11,942 bases of DNA from GCA-2687025 sp964473525. GTDB lineage: Bacteria > Poribacteria > WGA-4E > GCA-2687025. The translations under genes and the position numbers were made by a program. Below, piece by piece: positions 1 to 8,438 of the stretch. The stretch is taken from the NCBI GenBank assembly GCA_964473525.1, contig CAYYPK010000085.1:1-11942 (forward strand), in the 5' to 3' direction. The notes beneath the pieces were generated by a model. The model saw nothing but the letters and a program-made list of their open reading frames with translations. It made no database searches and was not told the DNA's origin. Every line of letters starts with the position of its first letter. Within the stretch, counting starts at the first letter, position 1.

Positions 1-1
1 C

Positions 2-1069
2 CCAGAGCTGGAGTCGGCGCTGGGCCTATCCATGGAGTCATTCCGTCGTATCACGTTCGCTCTCAGCGTCTGCATCCGCTCCGGCCCATCCGAGTTCTCC
101 ATCGCGGAGTTAGTCTCGTTCTGCGAGAATGGCGGGCTCCCAGTTCCGCGGCAGGAGTGCGACGCCTACCTCGCCCACTACGCCGTGACGTACAGGGGTT
201 ACAGGGCAGAGACCGCCCGTGTGATGGATATGTCGGGCCGATATGGGTTCCGGATGCTACGGCGATACCCCATCATCCAGACCGAACTGGGGCCATACAT
301 CGTTCCTGTATGGGCAACCTTCAAGCGCGCCACGACCGAGGGGCTGTTCTACGCGCTGCTGGACTCGCACTCGACGAAGGCGGCCAGCGAAGCCTTCCTC
401 GCGGCCTTCGGAGATCGGCTGCAGACCTATGTAGGCGAGTTGCTCCGACAGGCTTCGTTCGACGTAGAGGACTGCGATAAGACACTACGACTGGACAGCA
501 GGCGGGCCGACTTCATCACGCTGAACCGCTCGATCTCAGTAGTGGTCGAGTGCAAGCGGTTCGCCTTCCTTCGTGACATGCTGACGAAGGATTTCCACAC
601 ACCCAGCATCAACCAGCGTCTAAAGCGCGTCGCGGAGGCCTTCGCGCAGATCGAGCACACCTTCGACACTCTCGCCGCCCGCGGGGTAGCACGTGACGAG
701 ATGGTCGGCCTGCTGGTTGTGTTTGGAAAGTTCCCCGGCGCGAACAGCGCCAAGGTGTGGGACGTCCTGCGTGAGCAGGGGGCCGACCTGGGCGTGACAG
801 CCCCTGAGAACATCATCATCCTCGATATCGACGAATACGAGGTCCTCATGGGGAACGACCCAGACCTCATTGAGGAGATACTCACCCACATCGTGGAACG
901 CCCTCTGACACATGCCGACGTCGCAATACAGAGGGGCGACGTGGCAACCTACTTGGGAAAGCAGTTCCGTGGCCGCGCTACGGTTGAGAATCCGTATCTC
1001 CGCCGGATGGCCGATGACGCGTTCGAGGAGTTTGTAATGCCGGACGCCGACTCCTGGGAGACGGATTGA
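2..1069 (+). CDS. Putative PD-(D/E)XK nuclease-like protein, 5' end probably cut off by the window
   Basis: The reading frame is open to the window edge. The first ATG is at 32, but ten sense codons precede it (PELESALGLS) and no Shine-Dalgarno sequence sits at a proper distance from it, so the true start is probably upstream. Counting from that ATG (345 residues), the N-terminal third shows no motif I recognise. Residues about 115-180 look like a restriction-endonuclease fold: a helix with E136 (VGELLRQ), then D160 in a strand (RRADFITL), then E173 and K175 in the next strand (VVVECKRF), which is the D-x(12)-E-x-K pattern of PD-(D/E)XK enzymes. The rest is mixed helix and strand with an acidic C terminus. 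If active it would be a Mg2+-dependent DNase. It converges on the hsdM gene with about 260 bp between stop codons. A link to the type I R-M system is inferred only from position. A DNA-binding protein without catalysis is the alternative. I am sure of the gene, less so of the function. Confidence 0.75.
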   Translation, partial: PELESALGLSMESFRRITFALSVCIRSGPSEFSIAELVSFCENGGLPVPRQECDAYLAHYAVTYRGYRAETARVMDMSGRYGFRMLRRYPIIQTELGPYIVPVWATFKRATTEGLFYALLDSHSTKAASEAFLAAFGDRLQTYVGELLRQASFDVEDCDKTLRLDSRRADFITLNRSISVVVECKRFAFLRDMLTKDFHTPSINQRLKRVAEAFAQIEHTFDTLAARGVARDEMVGLLVVFGKFPGANSAKVWDVLREQGADLGVTAPENIIILDIDEYEVLMGNDPDLIEEILTHIVERPLTHADVAIQRGDVATYLGKQFRGRATVENPYLRRMADDAFEEFVMPDADSWETD

Positions 1070-1329
1070 GAGCGACCTAGGCCACCTGGCCCGGGTCACG
1101 CACGACACGCCGCGAGCGCATGGGCACCACTGACTCCCAGCGTGGAGCTGAGCGTTGGATCGTGGAAGCCGCAGTTGCGATGCGCTCCGAGGCGCGCACG
1201 TCCCACTGTCCCGTCTGACGGCTTTGAGCTCGGTCTCCTCGACCAAGCACCCAATGCGAGGCAGCCGGTACGCAACGCTGAGCACCTGAAGGGCCACCGC
1301 TGGCTTCTCGTTAGCGGCAGAAGAGGACG

Positions 1330-2796
1330 CTACGGCGTCGGTTCGTCGGATAGCTCCTCGGCGATGCTCGTGAACTGCGCGAGGGCGGCTTCGAGGTTCT
1401 CTGCGATTTCGAGCGCCAGTACCTCCGGCGCGGGCAGGTTTTCGGAGTCTTCGAGGCTCTCGTCCTTCAGCCAAAAGATGTCGAGACTCGCCTTGTCGCG
1501 CGCGACCAACTCGTCATAGGTGAACGCGTGGAAGCGTTCCGACTCCTCGCGCTCGTGCCGGTTGTCGGCGTTGTAGCAGTCGACGAAGTCCTGCAGGTCG
1601 GTCCGACGTAGCGGGTTCGCCTTCAGCGTGAACCGGTTGTTCGTGCGTAGGTCGTACACCCACAACCGCTGCGTCTGAGGCTGCTCACTCGCGGGCTTGC
1701 GGTCGAAGAAGAGCACGTTCGCCTTGACGCCCTGCGCGTAGAAGATGCCGGTCGGGAGGCGCAACAGCGTATGCACGTCGCACTCGTGCAGCAGCTTGCG
1801 ACGCACCGTCTCGCCCGCGCCGCCCTCGAACAGCACGTTGTCCGGCACGACCACCGCCGCGCGCCCGTGCATGTCGAGTATCGACTTCACGTGCTGCACG
1901 AAGTTCAGTTGCTTGTTGGACGTGGTCGCCCAGAAATCCTCGCGCTCGTACGTCAGGCTTTCGCGTGCCGACTGCTCTCCGTTCGCGACGATCGTCATGC
2001 TGCTCTTGCGCCCGAACGGCGGGTTCGTGAGCACCATGGCGTAACGGTCGGCGCCCAGCGACGACAGGCTGTCGCGCGTGTCGATGGGACTTTCGTCGCC
2101 GCCGATGCCGTGCAGGTGTAGGTTCATCACGCAGTAGCGCACCACGCGGTCCACGATGTCCATGCCGTGGAACGTGCCGGAGCGCAGGAACCGGAGCTGA
2201 TCTCGGTCGAGGCCGACGCCCGACGTGAGGTGCTCATACGCCGCGAGGAGAAAGCCGCCCGTGCCACACGCGGGGTCGCAGATCGTGTCGCCGGGCTTGG
2301 GGCGCATCACCTCGACGATCGCCTGGATGAGCGGGCGCGGCGTGAAATACTGACCGGCGCCGCCCTTCACGTCCTCGGCGTTCTTCTGCAGCAGGCCCTC
2401 GTAAATCTCGCCCTTCACGTCCACGTCCATGCCCATCCACGATTCCTCGTGAATCATGTGGATGAGCCGTTCCAGCTTCGCGGGGTCTTGGATGCGGTTC
2501 TGAGCCTTACGGAAAATGACGCCCAGCGTGCCGCTTCGCTTCCCGAGCTCTTCGAGCAGGTGGCGGTAGTGGACCTCTAGTTCGTCGCCGCTCTTGGCGA
2601 GCAGGCTGTCCCAGTCGAGGCCTTCGGGGATGACGCGCTCTGACGATGTCGGCAGCTTCGTGCGTTCGTCCGCCATCTTGAGGAAGACGAGGTACGTCAA
2701 CTGCTCGACGTAATCGTCGTAGCCTACGCCGTCGTCACGCAGGACGTGGCAGTAGTTCCACAGCTTCGAGACGATGGCGGCGGATTCGTGCGCCAT
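1330..2796 (-). CDS. hsdM: Type I restriction-modification system, DNA adenine methyltransferase subunit HsdM
   Basis: This subunit transfers a methyl group from S-adenosylmethionine to adenine N6 in the two halves of the site chosen by HsdS. M2S is the methylase, and R2M2S2 the restriction complex in this family. I chose the ATG at 2796 (488 residues, starting MAHESAAIVSKLW) because it matches the usual HsdM N terminus, lies 1 nt after the hsdS stop and has AAAGG 10 nt upstream. A start at 2868 would add 24 basic residues inside hsdS. Residues 1-140 form the helical HsdM N domain. YFTPR at 150-154 opens the catalytic domain, DPACGTGG at 174-181 is the AdoMet-binding motif I, and NPPFG at 258-262 is the catalytic motif IV. 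Length and motifs are those of an intact gamma-class N6-adenine methylase. It is the last gene of the operon. No hairpin followed by a T tract was seen in the roughly 260 bp beyond its stop. Confidence 0.97.
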   Translation of the reverse strand: MAHESAAIVSKLWNYCHVLRDDGVGYDDYVEQLTYLVFLKMADERTKLPTSSERVIPEGLDWDSLLAKSGDELEVHYRHLLEELGKRSGTLGVIFRKAQNRIQDPAKLERLIHMIHEESWMGMDVDVKGEIYEGLLQKNAEDVKGGAGQYFTPRPLIQAIVEVMRPKPGDTICDPACGTGGFLLAAYEHLTSGVGLDRDQLRFLRSGTFHGMDIVDRVVRYCVMNLHLHGIGGDESPIDTRDSLSSLGADRYAMVLTNPPFGRKSSMTIVANGEQSARESLTYEREDFWATTSNKQLNFVQHVKSILDMHGRAAVVVPDNVLFEGGAGETVRRKLLHECDVHTLLRLPTGIFYAQGVKANVLFFDRKPASEQPQTQRLWVYDLRTNNRFTLKANPLRRTDLQDFVDCYNADNRHEREESERFHAFTYDELVARDKASLDIFWLKDESLEDSENLPAPEVLALEIAENLEAALAQFTSIAEELSDEPTP

Positions 2797-2797
2797 G

Positions 2798-4324
2798 TCA
2801 GAACAGCCTTTCTTGCGGCTTCGTGCGCTTGCGATTTCGCGGCTTGGGCGCGGCTTCTGCCTTCTCATCCGCGATGCGGGCCAGGAGGGCGGACGCTGGC
2901 TCGTCGCTTGCGTCTTGCTCGACGAGCTTGCCCGCGAACGCGCGCTGGAGGATGGACTGACGGAGCCGTCCTACGCGCTGCGAGCTTGCCTCGAGGGTAC
3001 TGCTGGCAGCATCCGCGATCGACAGATGTCGCTCGACTTGCGCCGCGATCGCATGCTGTTCGGCCAACGGAGGGAGTGGTATGCCGACCTCCAAGAAGTC
3101 GTCCAGCCCCAGACCACTTCGTGTCGCGCCGCGCCGTAGTCGACGGAACTGTCGCTGGCCGTAGTCGCTGGCTAACATCCACCCCAGGTACATAGCGAAT
3201 ACATCCGCCACTGGTCGGATCAGCGCGACGTGCTGGTTTATGTAGGCCTCGCCCAAACCTGCGGGCGCGACTGCCACCATCCCGACATCGGCGGTGACGG
3301 AGACCAAGATGTCGCCCTGAGCCACCAACGTACGCTTGGTTTCTGCGGACGCCGGCGGCAGGACCCTCTGCACGGACGACAGGTCCAGGTGCGCTGAGGC
3401 ATAGTCAAGGTTGCCGACGCGAAGGAACATCGGCCCATCGTCGGCATAGTATTTCGCCCAGCCGCGCGATCCGCTAGTGATAAACGGGAACAGGTCATCG
3501 CCCCGGGCCAGTGTCCAGTTCGCAGGGAGGCCCGGCAGGTCAGACGCGTCGAGCGGCGGCGGCTCCTTCTTGGCCCGCTTGCCGTCCAGCTGCTTCTCGC
3601 GTTCCTCGCGGATGCGATCGAGGAGGACGGACGCGGGCTCTACATCCGGGTGCGCCTCGCGCCATTCGCGTGTCAGGTCCCCCTGCACCGCCGCCTTGAG
3701 GACGGATTGCCGATAGCGCTTCAGGAGTTCCTGCGTCCGCTTGAGCGCCTCCACGCCCGCGTCGAGCTTCGAGAACAGCTCGTCCAGCTTGGCGACGATG
3801 CGGCGCTGCTCGTTCAGCGGCGGCAACACGATCTCCCAGTTCGCTAGACCGTTCGCACCAAGGTGATGGATACCAACGCCCCGAGCGATTATGCTGAATC
3901 GCCCGGTGATAGCGTCGTAGTAGAAGTGCGCACGGATGTAGGAGGGCAGCACCCCGCGAGAACGGACCCGGATGAGCGTATTCTGGAAGCAGCAGTTCTC
4001 GATCTGGTCGTTCCACACCGCGGGCTTGCCAACTTCTGATAGGCTTCCCGACGCCTCGTTTAACAGGACATCGCCCGTACGCAGCCGGTAGGTATCCTGC
4101 TCCGAGGGTCTGAAGTCCATCTCTTTGACGTCCGAAAGGTCAAAGCCCGTCCATGTGACGTTCGCAGCACGCAGATACGGGCGCATATGAGGGCCGGTTG
4201 CGCGGGCTGGGGACCGCTGCCGCCCAAGCCTGACCTCCGCGATGTCCTTTACCCGCACCCGCACCCAATGCGGCGGCAGCGGCGCACTCCTTGCCGTGTC
4301 GACAGAGGGCTCAGCGATGGTCAT
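2798..4324 (-). CDS. hsdS: Type I restriction-modification system, specificity subunit HsdS
   Basis: HsdS binds DNA and sets the bipartite recognition sequence for both methylation and restriction. The 508-residue protein has the usual twofold layout. The first target-recognition domain lies at about 17-168 (opening LPPHWVRVRVKDIAEV). A conserved helical spacer at about 167-260 begins LPPLNEQRRIVAKLDELFSK. The second recognition domain lies at about 265-418 (opening LPANWTLARGDDLF), and the second conserved region at about 417-490 begins LPPLAEQHAIAAQVERH. The paired PPLxEQ and RQSxLxxAxxG motifs show that neither half is truncated. The long charged central spacer (EPASVLLDRIREEREKQ) is repeated in shorter form near the C terminus (EPASALLARIADEKAE), as in EcoEI/EcoAI-like (type IB) subunits. 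The start ATG at 4324 overlaps the hsdR stop as ATGA, so translation is probably coupled. The target sequence cannot be read from the protein by eye. Confidence 0.96.
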   Translation of the reverse strand: MTIAEPSVDTARSAPLPPHWVRVRVKDIAEVRLGRQRSPARATGPHMRPYLRAANVTWTGFDLSDVKEMDFRPSEQDTYRLRTGDVLLNEASGSLSEVGKPAVWNDQIENCCFQNTLIRVRSRGVLPSYIRAHFYYDAITGRFSIIARGVGIHHLGANGLANWEIVLPPLNEQRRIVAKLDELFSKLDAGVEALKRTQELLKRYRQSVLKAAVQGDLTREWREAHPDVEPASVLLDRIREEREKQLDGKRAKKEPPPLDASDLPGLPANWTLARGDDLFPFITSGSRGWAKYYADDGPMFLRVGNLDYASAHLDLSSVQRVLPPASAETKRTLVAQGDILVSVTADVGMVAVAPAGLGEAYINQHVALIRPVADVFAMYLGWMLASDYGQRQFRRLRRGATRSGLGLDDFLEVGIPLPPLAEQHAIAAQVERHLSIADAASSTLEASSQRVGRLRQSILQRAFAGKLVEQDASDEPASALLARIADEKAEAAPKPRNRKRTKPQERLF

Positions 4325-7036
4325 GCGATCAACGTCTCGTTCAGTTCTTGCAGCATCGCACCGAGCTCCACGCCGAACACCTGGCCCGCCTTCACGATCC
4401 CGCCTTTGCCGAAGAACGGCGGCAACTCGAAGTCGTCCGCCTCGACCGTCACGGACGCCGCGACGTGGTTCCTAATCATCTCCAGCCACTCAACCTGCTC
4501 TGTCGTGAACTCTCGTCCTGCTTCGGCCTGCGCTTCCATCCAGATGTCGAAACGACGCCCGACGACTTCTGAATACGGCTCAAGCTCCTCGGCGGCTCCC
4601 GTGGCGAACCGCACGAGCGACACGATGTCGGTGAGCAACGTCTCCGGCCGCGCCCGCTTCACCTTCGACCGCTCCAACTGCTCGTACGCGTTCCACACGG
4701 CGTCCGGCAGCAGGCGATGCGGCGGGCGTTCGAGCGCCTCTGCGAGGCTCTTCACCTCGTCGTAAGTCAACGTCCGTCGTCCGTGCGGCTGCTCGTAGAT
4801 GATCTGTAGCGCCGTCAGTTCGTCGCGGTTCTCCTCGATGAACTGCTTGAACGTCTCGATCGTGCCGCGTGCGCGTTCGGTCGCCGCCTGGTCGAATCCC
4901 GCCTGGAGCGCCTTGTCCTTGCTAAGGTCGTCGATCGTCTGGTCACTACGCGTTTTGATGTCCGTGAGTCGCTGCCGCAACGCCGGGCTATTGAGCGGCG
5001 CGCATGCTTCGTCGGCGAGCTTCTTAGCGGCGTCGGCTAGCTGCTCGTCCGTGGGCGTTGTCGCGCCCGTGTCGCCCTTCGCGCGTTCCTGCTGCGCGTC
5101 GGGATCGACAGCGTTCAGGAGGGCGTGCGTGAGGTCGTTCAGCTTCGCGCCGTCTCCGTCCTCGGCGATCTTCTCGATGTCCCTGGGCGTGAGCTTGGGT
5201 TCCATCCGCGCGAGGCGACCGGCGAGGGAACGCAACGTGTCTTCGTCGCGAATGCCTAGCGCCACGCTCTCCAGCAGCTTCTCGAACGGCACGGAACGCT
5301 TGCGCTCTATCGGCTCGGACGTGGACATCACGTGTTCCGTCACGCCGACGGCGTCCACGATGACGAATCGGTCCTTCTGCGTGGCGTCGGGGGTCACGGC
5401 GATGAGGTCGGCGTCGTTGATGGACCGCACGCCGCGGCCCTTCATCTGTTCGAAGTAGACCGCCGACTTCACGTCGCGCATGAAGAGCAGGCACTCCAGC
5501 GGCTTGATGTCCGTCCCGGTCGAGATCATGTCCACCGTGACGGCGATGCGCGGATGGTACGAGTTGCGGAAGCTCGCCAGCAGGTCCTCCGGCTTCTCGC
5601 CCGTGGTGCGATAGGTGATCTTCTTGCAGAACTCGTTCCCCTTGCCGAACTCCTCTTTGACGATCCCGACGATGTCCTCCGCGTGCGCGTCGTTCTTGGC
5701 GAAGATGAGCGTCTTCGGGATCTCTGTGCGTCCGGGGAAGAGGTCCGTGCGCACTCGGTCACGGAAAGTCTGGACCACCGTGCGTATCTGGTCGACGGCT
5801 ACGACGGACCTGTCCAGTTGCGTCCCGGCGTAGTCCATCGCCTCGTCGAGCTGCTCATAGCGCATCTTCCGGGTTCGCTTGTCGCGCTGCCCGACGTGGT
5901 AGCCAGCGTCGATGGTCCCGCCCTGCTCCGTGATTTCCGTCTTGATGCGGTACACCTCGAACGGGACGTTCACGCCGTCGGCAACGGCACGCTCGTGCGT
6001 GTATTCCGTGACGAGGTTCTGGCTGAAGAACCCAAGCGTCTGCTTCGAGGGCGTCGCGGTGAGTCCGATGAGGAAGGCGTCGAAGTATTCCAACACCTGG
6101 CGCCACAGGTTGTAGATGGAGCGGTGGCATTCGTCTGTGACGATGAAGTCGAACGTCTCGATGGGGATGTCCGGGTTGTAGACGACCGTCTTCTCCGCGT
6201 CGTCGGGCTGGTACATCTCGTAGGCGGAGCGCTCCTCGATCCCTTCGTCCGGCTCAGGCTGCCCGGTGAGCATGGAAAAGAGCCGCTGTATGGTCGTGAT
6301 GCAGACCTTGTTCACATCGTCCAGGGCGTTCGACGTGAGGTGCTGGACGTTGTAAAGGTCGGTGAACCGGCGGCCGTCGTCGGGCGTGCGATAGTCGGCG
6401 AACTCGCGCTTCGTCTGCCTACCCAGATTGTTGCGGTCCACGAGGAACAGGATGCGTTTCGCTTGAGCGTGCTTGATGAGGCGATAGGAGGCGGTAGCGG
6501 CGGTGTACGTCTTGCCGCTGCCCGTGGCCGCTTGAATCAGCGCACGTGGTCTCGCCGCGGCTAGCGACTTCTCCAGCCCCTCAANNNNNNNNNNNGCTCG
6601 ACAGATGGTGGCGCAGCGTGCTTCCTTGGCGGGACCACGCGTGCAGCGTGGTCGGCTGGTGGAAGGCGAAGACACGTCGTGAACTTGGCTCGGGGTCGCG
6701 AAGGTCGCGGAAGAACGTCTCGACGCCCGTGCTCTCGTAGACGAATGGGAGGGGCGAGCCGACGTTCGGGGCCGCGGGCGGCAGTCCCTCCGCGTAGTTC
6801 TGCGACTGCTCCGAGACCCCGCCGAGCGTCGCGCCGACGGCCTTCGCCTCGATCACGCCCGCCGCCTTGCCGTCGACGAATAGCATGTAGTCGGCAAAGC
6901 CGGTCGTCAGGTGGAACTCCCGCACTGCGACCCCGAGAGACGCGTGCAGGTTCAGTTCGTCCATCGACTGGACCGCCCACCCCGCTTGCGACAAGAGGCG
7001 GTCTATGTGCTGACGGGCTTGCTGCTCGGGCGTCAT
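4321..7036 (-). CDS. hsdR: Type I restriction-modification system, restriction subunit HsdR (interrupted by an assembly gap)
   Basis: HsdR translocates DNA using ATP and cuts it far from an unmethylated site. The ATG at 7036 is the first possible start, as an in-frame TGA precedes it directly, and AGGG lies 7-8 nt upstream. The N-terminal domain (to about residue 147) holds the nuclease: D49 (FADYMLFVDG), E63 and K65 (GVIEAKAVG) and the QxxxY motif Q77-Y81. After the gap come the SF2 motor motifs: Walker A ATGSGKT near 6528-6508, DECH at 6135-6124, TATPS near 6060-6046 and motif VI QMKGRGVR at 5448-5425. The C-terminal 150 residues (DELTALQIIYEQP to the end) match the EcoEI-type HsdR C-terminal domain, pointing to a type IB enzyme. 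The two parts are in different frames as printed only because of the 11 Ns at 6585-6595. I read this as one intact gene of about 920 residues, not a frameshifted one. It is the first gene of the operon. Confidence 0.95.
6585..6595. other. Assembly gap (11 N) inside hsdR
   Basis: Eleven unknown bases separate the codons for ...TLRHHLSS (frame of the 7036 start) from ...EGLEKSLAAARPRALIQ (frame of the 4321 stop). The flanking frames differ, so the true gap length must be 1 more than a multiple of 3. Compared with what I know of HsdR proteins, about 16-17 residues of the helicase Q-motif segment are missing here, so about 49 bases would fit. The partial codon on the downstream side reads nTT, which could be the Ile that usually ends this segment. 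Confidence 0.9.
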
Positions 7037-7089
7037 TCACGGCCCTGCGGTAGCTGTTGGGTCGATGACGGGCGATGCGGTCAGGGGCC

Positions 7090-7118
7090 ACGTTAACTAT
7101 GCCGTCGGGTTCTGTCAA
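7090..7118 (-). promoter_or_regulatory. Probable promoter of the hsdRSM operon
   Basis: On the minus strand TTGACA (7118-7113) is a perfect -35 hexamer. A 17-bp spacer leads to TAACGT (7095-7090), which fits the TAnnnT -10 form common in high-GC bacteria. Transcription would start near 7083, leaving a leader of about 45 nt before the hsdR ATG at 7036. No other promoter this good was seen within the operon. Confidence 0.6.
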
Positions 7119-7178
7119 TGTCGGGAGGCCTCGCGGCAGCCCGTGCGTCACCTAAACGCGACAGTCCGTATGTATGGC

Positions 7179-7199
7179 AACACGGGCGCGTGTTATGCT
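7179..7199 (+). promoter_or_regulatory. Possible extended -10 promoter with overlapping palindromic operator for the protease gene
   Basis: AACACG (7179-7184) and CGTGTT (7189-7194) form a perfect inverted repeat with a 4-bp centre. The right arm runs into TGTTATGCT (7191-7199), which reads as TGn plus a TATGCT -10. No good -35 is present, as expected for an extended -10. The site would give a leader of about 175 nt before the protease ATG. It could equally be a regulator site for the divergent hsdR promoter, about 65 bp away. It is a weak call based on sequence alone. Confidence 0.3.
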
Positions 7200-7379
7200 C
7201 CCGGTGCGCCATGGCCCGCCCGGCGCGCAGGACAGCCGCCATGTTGGCACTGGTCAGGGGCGACCTGCGGATAGAGATAGGGCCTCGTCGCCAGCACGTG
7301 TGTCGGCGGAGACGAGACAGTGCCAGGACCGATCTGGGTGTGGCTGAGACAAGCAACTCACGTACCACAGGGGATAGCA

Positions 7380-8438
7380 ATGGGTGTGCTGGAACGGCAT
7401 GCACTAGGCGCAACGACAGTGGCACTGGTGTGGTGCCTCTGCGGGCCAGTGTTCGGAGTTGAAACGGCTGACATCTACCGCACGGCTGCGCCCTCCGTGT
7501 GCCTCGTCACATCGATGGACGCCTACGGACAACCGCTGTCACTTGGCAGTGGGTTCGTCGTAGACGACGCAGGCAGCGTCCTCACCAATTTCCACGTCAT
7601 CGAGGGCGCCGCCGCCGTCCGCATCCGTTTCCCGTCCGGTTCAGTGCATCAGATCACGCACGTGGCAGCGTATGACACGGCGCAGGACATGGCTCTCCTT
7701 GAGTCGGATGCAAGCAGCATCCTCCCGTTGCCGCTAGGAGCATCGGCCGTCGACGTTGGTGAGGCCATCCTGGCGATCGGGAATCCGAGGGGCCTTGAGG
7801 GCACTCTGTCCGCAGGCATAATCAGCGGCGTCCGCACTTTCGGGGACGGAACGCGGTTCTACCAGATCACCGCCCCGATCAGTCCTGGCAGCAGTGGCGG
7901 ACCCGTCCTGAATGAGCGCGGTCAGGTGGTGGGCATTGCCACGGCGACGCTCGACAGCGGTCAGAATCTGAACTTCGCTGTGCCCATCACGACGACTGGT
8001 TTGAGCGGCCTGCGTAAGCGTGCGGCCCCGCCGATACCGCTGTCCGCCTTGGTCGCGGGTGAGAAACCCGACCGGGGTAACACTCGCGAAGGAGGACTCG
8101 TCGGCCTGGCAGCAGAGGGCGCGCGCGAGGCTGGCCTTTACAACGGCAGGGAGGGCGTATCCTTCTCATTGAGCAGCAGCCTGCCGTATCCTGTGACCGA
8201 CGTGCGCCTTCTCATAGTCTGCTACGGCCGGTCGAGCAGAGACACGCAGCCCCTTCACCACCTCCCGGTCAAAGTGTCGCGCACGATTCCGCCTGGCCTG
8301 GGAATCCGAGTCTGGGCGGCAGACGCGACGATGTACGACAAACTCCGTTTGCGTGACTGGCGCGTGGAGTTCAGGATACTGGACTGGAAGGTCCTACCCG
8401 CGAGCGGCGGAGCGTTAGAGTTCCGGGAGGCCAAGTAG
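7380..8438 (+). CDS. Secreted trypsin-like serine protease (S1 family, HtrA-like catalytic domain, no PDZ)
   Basis: This is a probable extracytoplasmic endopeptidase of 352 residues. The ATG at 7380 has AGGGGA 5 nt upstream and gives a signal peptide: R6/H7, then a hydrophobic stretch at about 8-25, with cleavage likely near VFG-VE (26/27). A GTG at 7320, also with GGAGA upstream, would add 20 residues and give a less usual signal peptide. The triad is complete: H72 (TNFHVIEG), D103 (AQDMALLESD) and S172 in the oxyanion motif SPGSSGGP. Catalytic-domain strands such as LSLGSGFVVDDAG and AILAIGNPRGL resemble DegP/HtrA proteases, but no PDZ domain follows. Instead, residues about 230-352 form an unrecognised domain, probably a beta sandwich (PYPVTDVRLLIVCYG, later TIPPGLGIRVWA), perhaps like FxLYD domains. 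The gene stands alone between the R-M operon and a convergent operon. A periplasmic or secreted quality-control or nutrient role is the plain guess. The substrate is unknown. Confidence 0.93.
   Translation: MGVLERHALGATTVALVWCLCGPVFGVETADIYRTAAPSVCLVTSMDAYGQPLSLGSGFVVDDAGSVLTNFHVIEGAAAVRIRFPSGSVHQITHVAAYDTAQDMALLESDASSILPLPLGASAVDVGEAILAIGNPRGLEGTLSAGIISGVRTFGDGTRFYQITAPISPGSSGGPVLNERGQVVGIATATLDSGQNLNFAVPITTTGLSGLRKRAAPPIPLSALVAGEKPDRGNTREGGLVGLAAEGAREAGLYNGREGVSFSLSSSLPYPVTDVRLLIVCYGRSSRDTQPLHHLPVKVSRTIPPGLGIRVWAADATMYDKLRLRDWRVEFRILDWKVLPASGGALEFREAK

Larger units (their letters stand above)
7037..7379. other. Divergent intergenic region between hsdR and the protease gene
   Basis: This 343-bp stretch separates two genes that point away from each other. 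It holds a good minus-strand promoter for hsdR near 7090-7118, and a palindrome with an adjoining extended -10 on the plus strand near 7179-7199. Short open frames cross it on both strands, but they are rich in Arg and Pro, lack convincing ribosome binding sites and resemble nothing I know. I see no RNA gene. Confidence 0.6.

Noticed and set aside
1080..1091. GGCCA-CC-TGGCC inverted repeat just after the left gene as a terminator
   Set aside because: The 2-base centre is too tight for a stable loop, the stem is short and no T tract follows.
620..1474. A 284-codon minus-strand frame crossing the spacer between the left gene and hsdM
   Set aside because: It overlaps two supported genes, is Arg-rich, has no recognisable motif and starts inside hsdM.
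1142..1519. A plus-strand frame of 125 codons beginning in the spacer after the left gene
   Set aside because: Its second half is antisense to the end of hsdM, and the Ser/Arg-rich product resembles no protein I know.
5332..6564. A 410-codon open frame on the plus strand opposite hsdR
   Set aside because: It is antisense to the well-conserved helicase domain of HsdR. Long antisense frames are normal in GC-rich genes, and its residue make-up (Val, Asp, His, Arg rich) fits a mirror frame.
6561..7151. A 196-codon minus-strand frame overlapping the start of hsdR
   Set aside because: It is out of frame with the conserved HsdR nuclease domain, which is clearly the real product there.
7380..8438. 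The trypsin-like protease as an effector of a defence system
   Set aside because: It carries a signal peptide and is transcribed away from the R-M operon, so a cytoplasmic effector role is unlikely.
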